Shown here in pieces: positions 8,600-17,262 of a DNA stretch of 64,000 nucleotides. The notes beneath the pieces were generated by a model. The model was not told the DNA's origin. It made no database searches and saw nothing but the letters and a program-made list of their open reading frames with translations. The translations under genes were made by a program, and so were the position numbers. The DNA is from Hyphomicrobiales bacterium (GTDB taxonomy: Bacteria > Pseudomonadota > Alphaproteobacteria > Rhizobiales > Rhizobiaceae). The stretch is from the NCBI GenBank assembly GCA_900466475.1, contig UBMI01000007.1, forward strand, positions 80,569 through 144,568. Direction: 5' to 3'. Every line of letters begins with the position of its first letter. The stretch's first letter is position 1.

Positions 8600-8804
8600 C
8601 TGCGAAGACGAGCAAATTCCCGTCCTTGCAAGGATCGCCGTGGATCAATGTCAGGCGCGCCAGCCGGGAGGGGCGCATCGGCCGTTTAGCCGAATTTCCT
8701 ATTGAATGGAAAGGTCAGGCTGGTTGCGCCCGACATTTGCCAGGGGCAGGGGCGTCCACTGTCGGATCAATGACCGTGGCGCCGACTGCCTCTCGATTAC
8801 CATA

Positions 8805-10721
8805 TTAAAGCGTTGGGCTTAGCGGCACGATCGCAGCAAACCGATCCCAGTCCTTCGATGCCCTCGGCGTCCAGGCGGCTTCGGCAATGGCAGGCAGGCG
8901 GGGGAACACCAGCCGGTTGAAATAGCCGCGCGACAGGAAGTGCTCCGACCAGATGCAGGCCTGGACGCCTTTCAGCTTGTGCTTCAATTCCTCGGGGAAT
9001 TCGCCCGCAGCTTCATAGGCATATGTGTGAGCCGGCGGCACGGTGCCTGCCCAACTCGCACCCGGTTCCTGGAAGGCTTCCGCCTGTACCATGTCGAGAT
9101 AATAGGCCTGGCCCGGCGTCATGACGACATCATAACCCTGTTCGGCAAGTTCGATACCGACCTGCGGATTTTCCCAGGCCATCAGCAGGCTGTCCTTCGC
9201 GGCAACTCCGCCGCCATGAGCGACCTCGTTCCAGCCCGCAAGCTTGCGACCGCGCTTGTCGAGCATCGTCTTGATCTGCTTCAGGAAATAGGACTGAAGA
9301 CTGAACGTGCCGGAAATGCCTTGTTCCGCCATCAGCTTCCTGGCAAGCGGCGAGGCGAGCCAGGAGCCGTTCGCCACTTCGTCGCCACCGATATGGATGT
9401 AAGTCGAGGGAAAGAGTTCGACCATTTCGTCGAAGACCTTTTCCAGGAACTCGTAGGTCAGCGGCACTGCCGGGTTCAGCGCATTGTTCGGGTAGCCTTG
9501 GACGGAATGGTAGCTTTCCGGTGCCTCCTGTCCATCAGTCAGATCGGGCAGGGCAATCAGGGTCGCCGCATTGTGGCCGGGAATGTCGATCTCGGGAACC
9601 ACCTCGACGTTGAGGGAACTCGCATGCGCGACGATGTCTCTGACATCGTCCTGCGAATAGAAGCCGCCGACCGGCTCGGCTCCATTGCCGAGTTGTGGCA
9701 GCAGCGGCTCGTCCGGTCCTCGCAAAACGCCTGATGTCGTCAGCTGCGGAAAGGCCTTGATCTCCAGCCGCCAGGCCTCGTCATCTGTCAGATGCCAGTG
9801 GAAGATGTTGAGCTTGAACCAGGCAAGAATGTCGATCAGCCGCTTGACGTCATCAACCGGATAAAACTGCCTGGAAACGTCGAGATGGCAGCCGCGCCAG
9901 CTATAGCGGGGGTGATCGGAAATCGTCCCCGAAACAGGGAAGCGGAATTTGCCCTTGGTGACGCGCGCGCCGTTCAGCATCTGCGCGAGCGAGGTCAATC
10001 CGTACTGGCGCCCGGCGGAACCGGAATAGGAAAGTGTCACGCGATCGGCCGCGAACGTCAGCCGATAGGCTTCGGCGTCGAGCAAGGCGTCCTTGTTGAA
10101 GGTGAGAGCGCGGCCTTGCGGCGAGGCAACCAGATTGAAAACCGAATGATCGCTTTCGAAAAGACGGCGCGTCAGGGAAATGCATGTTGATATCGCCGAC
10201 AATTCGTCTGCGCTGGCGCCCTCTGGATAAAGGATGACCGGAAAACTATCACCCGGCTTCGCATCGATCTCGGCCGGCCACGGCTGCAAGGCAAAGGGCA
10301 GGTCGAGCCGGCCTTCAGGCAGGAGCGCAGGCGGAGGCTCGCTCACTCGGCCTTCGAGAAGCAGATCGGAAACGGCAACCGGCACATGCTTTCCGGATGA
10401 CAGCGTCAGATAGGCGGACTTGGCGCCGTCAGTGCAATGGCGCGCTGGGCGATGCAAGCCGGCGACGGTGAAGGTCCAGCTTTCACCGGCGGCGAGGGCC
10501 AACCCGGCCGGCGGCTCGAATTCGTGAAAATTGGCGTTGCGTCTCAGAAACGTGGCATTGCCGCACGCCGTGGCATCGATGACCCGGGTGAGGGAGGTGT
10601 AGACAAGCTTGAAACCGGAAAGTGCCGCGCCGGAGAGATTGAAAAGCGTGAAGGTGAACGCGCCATGCGGCCCGCCACCAGGGTTCCAGCTGCTTTCCAG
10701 GCGATAGTCGGCCGGCTTCAT
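8805..10721 (-). CDS. Beta-N-acetylhexosaminidase (GH20 family)
   Basis: This family removes terminal beta-linked GlcNAc/GalNAc by substrate-assisted catalysis. The 638-residue protein has an N-terminal beta domain (about 1-125), a small GH20b-like domain (about 135-260) and a TIM barrel that starts with 'HPRYSWRGCHLDVSRQFYP'. The catalytic Asp-Glu pair is present in YIHIGGDEVANGSW, and the barrel Trp residues (LMAWENP, ACIWSEHFL) are in place. No signal peptide is seen, so it likely acts in the cytoplasm on imported oligosaccharides. It follows the SDR gene by 30 nt in the RpiR unit. A cytoplasmic GH20 beside a sugar ABC operon fits catabolism of an amino-sugar glycan. Family very sure, exact substrate unknown. 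Confidence 0.92.
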   Translation of the reverse strand: MKPADYRLESSWNPGGGPHGAFTFTLFNLSGAALSGFKLVYTSLTRVIDATACGNATFLRRNANFHEFEPPAGLALAAGESWTFTVAGLHRPARHCTDGAKSAYLTLSSGKHVPVAVSDLLLEGRVSEPPPALLPEGRLDLPFALQPWPAEIDAKPGDSFPVILYPEGASADELSAISTCISLTRRLFESDHSVFNLVASPQGRALTFNKDALLDAEAYRLTFAADRVTLSYSGSAGRQYGLTSLAQMLNGARVTKGKFRFPVSGTISDHPRYSWRGCHLDVSRQFYPVDDVKRLIDILAWFKLNIFHWHLTDDEAWRLEIKAFPQLTTSGVLRGPDEPLLPQLGNGAEPVGGFYSQDDVRDIVAHASSLNVEVVPEIDIPGHNAATLIALPDLTDGQEAPESYHSVQGYPNNALNPAVPLTYEFLEKVFDEMVELFPSTYIHIGGDEVANGSWLASPLARKLMAEQGISGTFSLQSYFLKQIKTMLDKRGRKLAGWNEVAHGGGVAAKDSLLMAWENPQVGIELAEQGYDVVMTPGQAYYLDMVQAEAFQEPGASWAGTVPPAHTYAYEAAGEFPEELKHKLKGVQACIWSEHFLSRGYFNRLVFPRLPAIAEAAWTPRASKDWDRFAAIVPLSPTL

Positions 10722-10751
10722 ATCTCGTTCCTCTTGTTGTCTATTTCGATT

Positions 10752-11528
10752 TCAATAGTGCTCGGACTGGGAAAACGTGCGGGCAAGCTCGGCCTGGCCA
10801 GCTGTCAGGCCGCAGTCGACCGGCAGGCAGACGCCAGTGATCGCTGCAGCCTGCGGCCCAGCCAGGAAGGCGACGGCATTGGCGACGTCCTTCGGATCGA
10901 CCACGCGCTGCAGCGGATACCAGCGGCGGGCATCCTCGAAGACATTAGGATTGGCAGCGGCACGGACTTCCCATGCCTGCGTCTTTACCGTTCCGGGAGC
11001 AACGGCGTTCGCGCGGATGCCGAATTTTCCGTATTCGACGGCGACCAGCCGGGTGAAATGCAGAAGTCCGGCTTTGGCCGCGCTGTAAGCCGGATGGCCA
11101 AACACATTCATGCCGTTGACCGAGGCAATGTTGACCATTGAGCCTCGCGACGCCTTCAACTGGTCTTCGACAGCCCGAAAGCAGAGAAATGCCGCTTCGA
11201 GGTTGAGCGCATTGTCGGCACGCCAGATCTCCGGCGTCGTATCATGCAGGCTGACGGCGCGGGCTGCACCCGCATTGTTGACGAGGGTACGAAGACTGCC
11301 GAGCTCCGCCGCACGCCCGGCGAGAGACGCAACGCTTGTCTCGCTGGTCACGTCGCATTCGATGGGGACGAAGCGGTCGGATGGTCCAAGTTTGCTGGCA
11401 ACGGCTGCTGCACTGACGAGATCGATATCCGCAAGCAGAACGACATCATGATCGACGGCCAGTCGATCGGCAATCGCCGCGCCGATATCACCTGCTGCTC
11501 CCGTCACGATGGCCACCGATTGCGTCAT
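10752..11528 (-). CDS. Short-chain dehydrogenase/reductase (SDR)
   Basis: A classical SDR of 258 residues using NAD(P). It has the glycine motif TGAAGDIG near the N-terminus, NNAGAA in the middle, and a catalytic Ser-Tyr-Lys set (NIASVNG and PAYSAAKAG, i.e. Y-x3-K), with GIRANAVAPG following. Asp after strand 2 (LLADIDL) suggests NAD rather than NADP. ATG 11528 has GGGAG 6 nt upstream and leaves 19 nt after the RpiR gene; the longer frame to 11591 would overlap it. It probably oxidises or reduces a sugar or sugar acid in the same pathway as the GH20 and Gfo/Idh/MocA enzymes; the exact reaction is unknown. Confidence 0.88.
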   Translation of the reverse strand: MTQSVAIVTGAAGDIGAAIADRLAVDHDVVLLADIDLVSAAAVASKLGPSDRFVPIECDVTSETSVASLAGRAAELGSLRTLVNNAGAARAVSLHDTTPEIWRADNALNLEAAFLCFRAVEDQLKASRGSMVNIASVNGMNVFGHPAYSAAKAGLLHFTRLVAVEYGKFGIRANAVAPGTVKTQAWEVRAAANPNVFEDARRWYPLQRVVDPKDVANAVAFLAGPQAAAITGVCLPVDCGLTAGQAELARTFSQSEHY

Positions 11529-11547
11529 TGTCGCTCCCTCTTGTTGA

Positions 11548-12411
11548 TCAGTCCCCAAGTAGCTGCTTGTCGTCGCCATCGCGGTGTGCAACCAGCTGCT
11601 GCTTGATGCGTCTCAGCGTCGTCATCGCCCTCGGTTGGATGGCATAGGCGACAAGGCTCGCCAGGATATCGACGGTTGCGATGTAAGCGATACGCGTCGA
11701 TGTCGGGCGGAAGATGTTGGTCCCTTCCGGAAGATCGATCGGCACGACGATCTCGGCGGCTCTGGCGACCGGACTGTCGGATTGCGTCAGCGCAATGGTC
11801 CTGACCTTGGCCTCGCGTGCCAAAGCAAAAGCCCGCACCAGCTCGGCATTGCGGCCGGAAAAGGACGAGCCAATGATCACATCGCCAGCCTTCGCCGCCG
11901 CCGCCATCATCAGCTGCATACTGTGGTCGGAACTGGAGGTGATCCTGAGGCCAAGCCGAAAGAGCCGATTCTGCAGCTCGTCGGCAATCATCGACGAGTT
12001 GCCGCCCGATCCGAAGGCATAGATCATCTCCGCCTTGGCGATCTGCGCGACCGCAGCTTCGATCGCGGTGAGGTCCAGTGAGCGATGCAACAGGAAAAGG
12101 GCATTCTGCGCCTTGGTAATGATATCCTGAGCGACATCGGCCGGATCGCTGCTCTTTGATTCCGGCTTCAGATAACGCACGCCGACATGGGCGGTGCGGG
12201 CAAGCTGCACCTTGAAATCGGAAAAGCTGTCGCAGCCGAGGCGGCGGCAGAAACGCGTCACCGTCGGTGGCGAGACTTCCGCGCGTTCGGCAAGCTCGAT
12301 GATCGAGGCATTCACCGCAAATTCGAAATCGTTCACGATGATATCGGCGATACGGGCCTCGGAGGCGGAGAGCCGGCTCTTGTCTTCCTGCAATGTGGAA
12401 AAGATATCCAA
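11548..12411 (-). CDS. MurR/RpiR-family transcriptional regulator
   Basis: The N-terminal HTH_6 domain (about 1-77) shows 'LSASEARIADIIVNDFEFAV' and 'SPPTVTRFCRRLGCDSFSDFK'. The C-terminal SIS phosphosugar-binding domain (about 125-260) shows YAFGSGGNSSMIADEL and 'VIIGSSFSGRNAEL'. Such proteins sense a phosphorylated sugar and usually repress nearby catabolic genes. It lies 25 nt after ridA and 19 nt before the SDR. Palindromic or half-palindromic GATGAAA/TTTCATC-like motifs at 12906-12924 and 21546-21564 are good candidates for its operators. Confidence 0.92.
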   Translation of the reverse strand: MDIFSTLQEDKSRLSASEARIADIIVNDFEFAVNASIIELAERAEVSPPTVTRFCRRLGCDSFSDFKVQLARTAHVGVRYLKPESKSSDPADVAQDIITKAQNALFLLHRSLDLTAIEAAVAQIAKAEMIYAFGSGGNSSMIADELQNRLFRLGLRITSSSDHSMQLMMAAAAKAGDVIIGSSFSGRNAELVRAFALAREAKVRTIALTQSDSPVARAAEIVVPIDLPEGTNIFRPTSTRIAYIATVDILASLVAYAIQPRAMTTLRRIKQQLVAHRDGDDKQLLGD

Positions 12412-12436
12412 GCCGGTCCTCCCGCCGATCCGTCAG

Positions 12437-12823
12437 TCAACTCTTCTTCTTGTAGGCAACGCAATCGATCTCGACCTTGCAATCCACCATCATGGACGAT
12501 TGGACGCAGGCGCGGGCCGGCGGATGTGCGCCGAAATAATCCTGATAGATCTTGTTGAAGGTCCAGAAGTCGCGCGGATCGTCCAGCCAGACGCCGACGC
12601 GCACAACATCCTCCACGCCGTATCCGGCTTCATCGAGAATGGCGAGCACGTTGGCGATCGTCTTCTGCGCCTGGGCAACGATATTGCCGTCGATGATCTC
12701 GCCGTTTTCCATCGCCACCTGGCCGGAAACATAGAGCCAGCCATCGGCTTCGACCGCGCGCGCAAAAGGCAGCGGCTTGCCGCCAGCGCCGGTCTGAACA
12801 GTGCCATATCGCTTGATGGACAT
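12437..12823 (-). CDS. RidA/YjgF-family enamine/imine deaminase-like protein
   Basis: The 128-residue product has the RidA length and fold signature: SIKRYGTVQTGAGG, LYVSGQVAMENGEIIDGNI, then 'VVRVGVWLDDPRDF', and a C-terminal 'PPARACVQSSMM...KVEIDCVAY'. The Arg in PPARACVQ corresponds to the RidA substrate-binding Arg, so deaminase activity on enamine/imine intermediates is plausible. ATG 12823 is preceded by AGGGA; the longer frame to 12904 would run through the promoter. It heads the minus-strand unit and diverges from the NTF2-like gene. A PLP enzyme is encoded in the divergent unit and could generate reactive enamines that RidA clears (inference). Confidence 0.88.
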   Translation of the reverse strand: MSIKRYGTVQTGAGGKPLPFARAVEADGWLYVSGQVAMENGEIIDGNIVAQAQKTIANVLAILDEAGYGVEDVVRVGVWLDDPRDFWTFNKIYQDYFGAHPPARACVQSSMMVDCKVEIDCVAYKKKS

Positions 12824-12934
12824 GCTGGGATCCCTGCAAATTATTTTCTTGATAAGTTGACAAGGGACCATAGAAAGCAGATTTTGACCAGTGAAAAACG
12901 CCATTTATGAAAAGAATTTAAATCGGGGGCGAAC
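12824..12934. promoter_or_regulatory. Divergent promoter region with candidate RpiR operators
   Basis: This AT-rich 111-base region separates ridA (minus) from the NTF2-like gene (plus). At 12906-12924 lies TATGAAAAGAATTTAAATC, which matches 13 of 19 positions of the palindrome at 21546-21564 read on the minus strand. TTATTTTCTT at 12841-12850 recurs exactly at 21481-21490, just upstream of the Gfo/Idh/MocA gene. The shared motifs suggest joint control by the RpiR protein encoded here. Confidence 0.5.
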
Positions 12935-13420
12935 ATGCGTGATCCTTTCAAGAATCCTTTCGCGTCCTCCGACGCCGCACGGCACGCCATCTGGGAGATG
13001 CTCGTGCCCCGCGACATCGATGCCTTTCTGACTGCCGACTGGTCGATGGTCCAAGACGATTTCGTCGAGGAAGGCTTCATCGGCATCGATGGCCGCAAAG
13101 AGGTCAGCCCTGACAAATGGCGCCTGGCATTCCCCACACTCAATGCCTATCGCGATGAGTGGCTGAGGCAGGCAAAGGATTTTGCGACGCAGAGCTTTGC
13201 CGAGGATACGCGTACGGCGATCTTCACCACCACGACGCTCGAAGACATCGAGATCGAGGGTGACATGGCGCTTGTCCGCAAGAAGTTCGATGGGGGCCTG
13301 ACGAAGAGTGATGGCACTCGCGATATCATGCAGTGGCAGACGCTCTATTATTGCAGGCTCCACGAGGGACGGTGGAAGATCTGCGGATTTACCGGCTACC
13401 TGCCGAACCCGATGGGTTGA
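12935..13420 (+). CDS. NTF2/SnoaL-like domain protein of unknown function
   Basis: The 161-residue protein has the pattern of a cone-shaped NTF2-like fold: an early helix region with WEMLVPRDIDAFLTADWSMV, a middle segment with FTTTTLEDIEIEGDMALVRK and a C-terminal strand pair YYCRLHEGRWKICGFTGYLP. Such proteins are small enzymes or ligand binders. GGGGGCGAAC precedes the ATG. It is the first gene of the plus-strand unit, 29 nt before the M81 gene's TTG start. No catalytic residues can be assigned with confidence; its role is probably in the same catabolic pathway. Confidence 0.75.
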   Translation: MRDPFKNPFASSDAARHAIWEMLVPRDIDAFLTADWSMVQDDFVEEGFIGIDGRKEVSPDKWRLAFPTLNAYRDEWLRQAKDFATQSFAEDTRTAIFTTTTLEDIEIEGDMALVRKKFDGGLTKSDGTRDIMQWQTLYYCRLHEGRWKICGFTGYLPNPMG

Positions 13421-13449
13421 AGCAGGGCCGCAAAACAAGGCCAAATCAC

Positions 13450-14925
13450 TTGCGCATTTTCACGGCAGCACTGGCGACCGAAACCAATACGTTTTCCCCG
13501 ATCTGCGTGGATCGCCGCGCTTTCGAAGCCTCTCTCTATGCGCCGCCCGGCCAGCATCCGGAGACGCCCACGCTCTGCACTGCGCCGATCACCGTCGGCC
13601 GCCGTGTCACCGCTGAAAAGGGCTGGGAGCTGATCGAAGGCACGGCAGCATGGGCCGATCCGGCCGGCCTCGTCAATCGCCAGGCCTATGAGGGGTTGCG
13701 CGACGAAATCCTCGGCCAGCTCCGTGCCGCAATGCCCGTCGATGCCGTTGTGATGGGCCTGCATGGGGCGATGGTGGCTGCGGGATATGAGGACACGGAG
13801 GGCGACCTCCTGACCCGCATGCGCGACATCGTCGGGCCTGATGTCCTGATCTGCGCCGAACTCGACCCGCATAGCCATCTGACCCGGAAGCGCATCGACG
13901 CGCTGAATTTCGCCGTCTATTTCAAGGAATTCCCGCATACGGATTTTGTTGATCGCGCCGAGGATCTCTGGCGTATCGCCGTCGATGCGCTTGAGGGCAG
14001 GGTCAAGCCGGTCAATTCCGTTTTCGATTGCCGGATGATCGATGTCTTTCCGACCTCGCGCGATCCAATGCGCTCCTTCGTCGATAAGATCATGCGGATC
14101 GAGAAGGAAGATCCTGAAATCCTGTCGATCTCCGTGGTCCACGGCTTCATGGTCGGCGATGTGCCGGAGATGGGGACCAAGCTGCTTGTCGTCACCGACA
14201 ACAATCCGCAAAAGGGTGCGGCTCTGGCGCGCGAGCTCGGCATGGAGCTGTTTTCAAAGCGCGGCACCTTCATGGTGCCGCAGATCGACGAAAAGGAAGC
14301 CGTCTCCCGGGCGATGGCTGCCAAAGCCTGGCCGGTCGTCATCGCCGATGTCTGGGACAATCCGGGCGGTGGGACCGCCGGCGATGCCACCGTCATTCTC
14401 GAGGAGCTTCTGGCCCGCGGTGTAACAAGTGCTGCTGTTGGCACGATCTGGGATCCGGTCGCCGTTCAGATCTGTTTTGCCGCAGGCGAGGGGGCTGAAA
14501 TCCCGCTGCGCTTCGGCGCGAAATCGGCACCCGGAACCGGCAATCCTGTCGACGGCATGGTGAGGGTCGTCAAACTGGTGAAGAACGCCGAGATGCAGTT
14601 TGGCGAGAGCCTGGCACCCTTTGGTGATGCGGCGCATATCGTGCTTGATGGTATCGACATCATCCTGAACTCGACGCGGGCGCAGAGCTTCGATCCGAGC
14701 CTGTTTTCAGTAATGGGCATCGATCCGACCAAGCAGAAGATTTTGGTGATCAAGTCCACCAACCATTTCTTCGCATCCTTCTCGAAGATCGCCGCGGAAA
14801 TCCTGTACTGTTCTGCAGGAACCCCCTATCCGAACAATCCGGCGACAACCAACTATCGCCGGGCACCGAAGACCATCTGGCCGATCGTGGCCGATCCTCA
14901 TGGAACCGAACGCGGAGCTGCCTGA
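13450..14925 (+). CDS. MlrC-like M81-family metallopeptidase/amidohydrolase
   Basis: Similar in length (491 residues) and motifs to the DUF1485/MlrC family. It begins with RIFTAALATETNTFSPICVD and contains 'VVMGLHGAMVAAGYEDTEGD', 'LICAELDPHSHLT' (metal-binding His and Asp) and 'VIADVWDNPGGGTAGDATVIL'. The family includes the zinc enzyme that degrades linear microcystin and many amidohydrolases of unknown substrate. TTG 13450 is taken as start because homologues begin at MRIFTAAL and the upstream gene stops at 13420; the frame stays open to 13333. It ends 1 nt before the next ATG, indicating tight coupling. The natural substrate is probably an amide-containing compound delivered by the linked ABC importer (inference). 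Confidence 0.85.
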   Translation: MRIFTAALATETNTFSPICVDRRAFEASLYAPPGQHPETPTLCTAPITVGRRVTAEKGWELIEGTAAWADPAGLVNRQAYEGLRDEILGQLRAAMPVDAVVMGLHGAMVAAGYEDTEGDLLTRMRDIVGPDVLICAELDPHSHLTRKRIDALNFAVYFKEFPHTDFVDRAEDLWRIAVDALEGRVKPVNSVFDCRMIDVFPTSRDPMRSFVDKIMRIEKEDPEILSISVVHGFMVGDVPEMGTKLLVVTDNNPQKGAALARELGMELFSKRGTFMVPQIDEKEAVSRAMAAKAWPVVIADVWDNPGGGTAGDATVILEELLARGVTSAAVGTIWDPVAVQICFAAGEGAEIPLRFGAKSAPGTGNPVDGMVRVVKLVKNAEMQFGESLAPFGDAAHIVLDGIDIILNSTRAQSFDPSLFSVMGIDPTKQKILVIKSTNHFFASFSKIAAEILYCSAGTPYPNNPATTNYRRAPKTIWPIVADPHGTERGAA

Positions 14926-14926
14926 G

Positions 14927-16027
14927 ATGCATGACAACCGGTTTGCCGTCGTCGCGAAGGCTGGAGACAGGATCGCTGATCTTTCCACGCCGCGCCCGAT
15001 CATCGACGAAGACAGGCTGGCCGCCAACATATCAAGGGTTCAGTCCTACATGGACGAGCACGGGCTGAATTTCCGCCCGCATATCAAGACGCACAAGATA
15101 CCCGCACTTGCAGCCGCCCAAGTCGCGGCCGGGGCCAAGGGGATCAACTGCCAGAAAGTAACGGAAGCCGAGGTCTTTGCCGAAGCTGGTTTCGAAGACA
15201 TCCTGATCACCTTCAACATTATAGGAACCCCGAAGCTCGAACGGCTCGCTGCCCTTAACGATCGCATTTCCGGTCTCAAGGTCGTCGCCGACAGCCAAGT
15301 CACGATCGACGGACTGTCTGCACATTTTTCCGGTCGCAAACCGCTCACCGTCCTCGTTGAATGCGACACCGGCGGCGCGCGCTGCGGTGTGCAGACGCCT
15401 GAGCAGGCGGCCTCGCTGGCAAGATATATCGCTGCAGCTGACGGGCTGGCATTTGGTGGCATTCTCACCTATCCGAAGCCGCAGTCGGCCGATGCCGTCG
15501 AAGCTTTCATCCAGTCCACTCTGAAACAGCTTGCGGAAGAGGGCATCGCCTGTCTGATCGTCAGCAATGGGGGCACGCCCAGTCTCTTTCAGGCGCATCT
15601 GGTCAAATCGGCGACGGAGCACCGCGCTGGGACATATATTTATAATGACCGCCAGATGATCCGGATGGGACATTGCACGCAGGACGATTGCGCAATGCAT
15701 GTGCTGGCGACTGTCGTGTCGCGGCCGAACGCAGACCGCGCCGTCATCGACGCAGGCTCGAAGGCGCTGACCTCCGATCTTCAGGGTTTTGCCGATTTCG
15801 GCCTCGTCGTCGGATATCCCGAGGCGAGGATAACCAGCCTGTCGGAAGAACACGGCGTCATCGACCTTTCGGCCTGCACCGGTCCACGGCCCCAGATCGG
15901 CGAAAAGCTCTTCATCATCCCGAACCATACATGCGTGGTTTCGAACCTGTTCGATACCATGGTCTTCCATCGCAACGGGATCGTCACGCGCGTCAAGGAC
16001 GTCGCCGCGCGGGGACTCGTCTGGTAA
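14927..16027 (+). CDS. D-threonine aldolase/D-serine dehydratase-like PLP enzyme
   Basis: A fold-type III PLP enzyme of 366 residues. The N-terminal alanine-racemase-like barrel holds the Schiff-base lysine in FRPHIKTHKIPALAA. Later motifs are LVECDTGGARCGV and the C-terminal metal motif 'PNHTCVVSNLFD' (His-x-Cys), which in this family binds the divalent metal needed for D-threonine aldolase or D-serine dehydratase activity. ATG 14927 is used because it follows the M81 stop by 1 nt; ATG 14900 is in frame as an alternative. It acts in the cytoplasm on a D-amino acid or beta-hydroxy-amino acid. The preceding M81 hydrolase could liberate the substrate (inference). The stop faces the end of the ABC operon 16 nt away. 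Confidence 0.85.
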   Translation: MHDNRFAVVAKAGDRIADLSTPRPIIDEDRLAANISRVQSYMDEHGLNFRPHIKTHKIPALAAAQVAAGAKGINCQKVTEAEVFAEAGFEDILITFNIIGTPKLERLAALNDRISGLKVVADSQVTIDGLSAHFSGRKPLTVLVECDTGGARCGVQTPEQAASLARYIAAADGLAFGGILTYPKPQSADAVEAFIQSTLKQLAEEGIACLIVSNGGTPSLFQAHLVKSATEHRAGTYIYNDRQMIRMGHCTQDDCAMHVLATVVSRPNADRAVIDAGSKALTSDLQGFADFGLVVGYPEARITSLSEEHGVIDLSACTGPRPQIGEKLFIIPNHTCVVSNLFDTMVFHRNGIVTRVKDVAARGLVW

Positions 16028-16043
16028 GTGGCCAATTGGCCGT

Positions 16044-17177
16044 TCAGGCTGTTGCCGGAGCCAACAGGTTCATATCGATATCGGTGAGTTCGACACGACG
16101 TTCGAACGCTATGCCTTCCGCATCGAAGAGATGGCAATCGGCAGCATTGATGCCAACGGCGACCGGCGCGTCCGCGCGGATGCCGACACTGCCGGGCAGC
16201 ATGGCGCAGAAGTTTTCCGTTTCGCTGCCGAGTGCCGCATAGGCCACGGTATTGGCCCCAAGCCGTTCAATAACGCTGGGTGTAACGGTCAGCGAAATTT
16301 CACCGGAACCAAGCTGGATATGCTCGGGCCGGATACCGAGCGTCATCATCTTGCCGACCATGCCGTCTCGCGGCTTTACCGGCATGGTGGCTGTCTGGCC
16401 GCGATAGTCGACGGTCGCGCCTGCCTCGCTTGCGGACGTACAGGTCACGGGCAGGAAATTCATTTTCGGATTGCCGATGAAGCCGGCGACGAACTGGTTG
16501 GCGGGCTTGTGGTAGAGCTCGAGCGGCGCGCCGGTCTGTGAAATATTGCCCGCATCCAGCACGACGATGCGGTCGGCCATTGTCATGGCTTCCACCTGGT
16601 CGTGCGTCACATAGATCATCGTCGCCTTCAGCTGCCGGTGCAGCTTGGCGAGTTCGATGCGCATGTCGGCGCGGAGGGCGGCATCAAGGTTGGAAAGAGG
16701 CTCGTCGAACAGGAAGATCTTAGGTTCGCGAACGATGGCGCGGCCGATTGCGACGCGCTGGCGCTGTCCGCCCGAGAGCATGCCGGGCTTCTGCTGCAGC
16801 CGCGTTTCGAGATGCAGGATGCGTGCGGCATTCTCGACCTTGGCCTTGAGCTTTTCCTCCTCCATCCTCTCGACACGAAGAGGGAAGGCGATGTTCTCGA
16901 AAACCGTCATATGCGGATAGAGCGCGTAAGACTGGAAGACCATGGCGATGCCGCGCTTGACCGGTGGCAGGTCGTTGACCCTGACGCCATTGATGATGAT
17001 GTCGCCTTTGCTCGTTGCGTCGAGACCTGCGATCATGCGCAGGAGGGTGGACTTGCCGCATCCCGAAGGCCCGACGAAGACGACGAACTCGCCGTCCCGG
17101 ACATCGAGTTCGACGCCCTTGAGAACTTCGTAGTCGCCATAGAATTTTTGAACCTTGTTGAGCTGAAGCTGTCCCAA
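16044..17177 (-). CDS. Sugar ABC transporter ATP-binding protein (UgpC/MsmK type)
   Basis: This 377-residue ATPase energises a carbohydrate importer. It has Walker A GPSGCGKST, Q-loop MVFQSYALYPHMTV, signature LSGGQRQRVAIGRA, Walker B FLFDEPLSNLD and the switch His in YVTHDQVEAMT. The C-terminal 120 residues form a TOBE/OB regulatory domain. TTG 17177 is preferred because GGAG sits 8 nt upstream and MGQLQLNKVQ is the usual family start; TTG 17210 is also open. It is the last gene of the minus-strand operon, 85 nt after the binding-protein gene, with a strong hairpin between them at 17223-17253. Confidence 0.92.
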   Translation of the reverse strand: MGQLQLNKVQKFYGDYEVLKGVELDVRDGEFVVFVGPSGCGKSTLLRMIAGLDATSKGDIIINGVRVNDLPPVKRGIAMVFQSYALYPHMTVFENIAFPLRVERMEEEKLKAKVENAARILHLETRLQQKPGMLSGGQRQRVAIGRAIVREPKIFLFDEPLSNLDAALRADMRIELAKLHRQLKATMIYVTHDQVEAMTMADRIVVLDAGNISQTGAPLELYHKPANQFVAGFIGNPKMNFLPVTCTSASEAGATVDYRGQTATMPVKPRDGMVGKMMTLGIRPEHIQLGSGEISLTVTPSVIERLGANTVAYAALGSETENFCAMLPGSVGIRADAPVAVGINAADCHLFDAEGIAFERRVELTDIDMNLLAPATA

Positions 17178-17222
17178 AAATCTGTCTCCGGTCCCGGCCT
17201 GAATGCGCAAGAGTTGGTCGGT

Positions 17223-17253
17223 GAGGATCGCAGATCATCGACCTGCGATCCTC
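17223..17253. other. Intercistronic stem-loop after the solute-binding protein gene
   Basis: GAGGATCGCAG and CTGCGATCCTC form a perfect 11-bp stem with a 9-base loop. It lies 10 nt after the stop of the solute-binding protein gene on the minus strand and has no T run. Such hairpins usually protect the upstream mRNA so that the binding protein is made in excess over ATPase and permeases. This function is inferred. Confidence 0.7.
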
Positions 17254-17262
17254 GACGTCGGT

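Noticed and set aside
10437-11141. 234-codon plus-strand frame across the GH20/SDR junction
   Set aside because: Overlaps two certain minus-strand genes and carries no domain.
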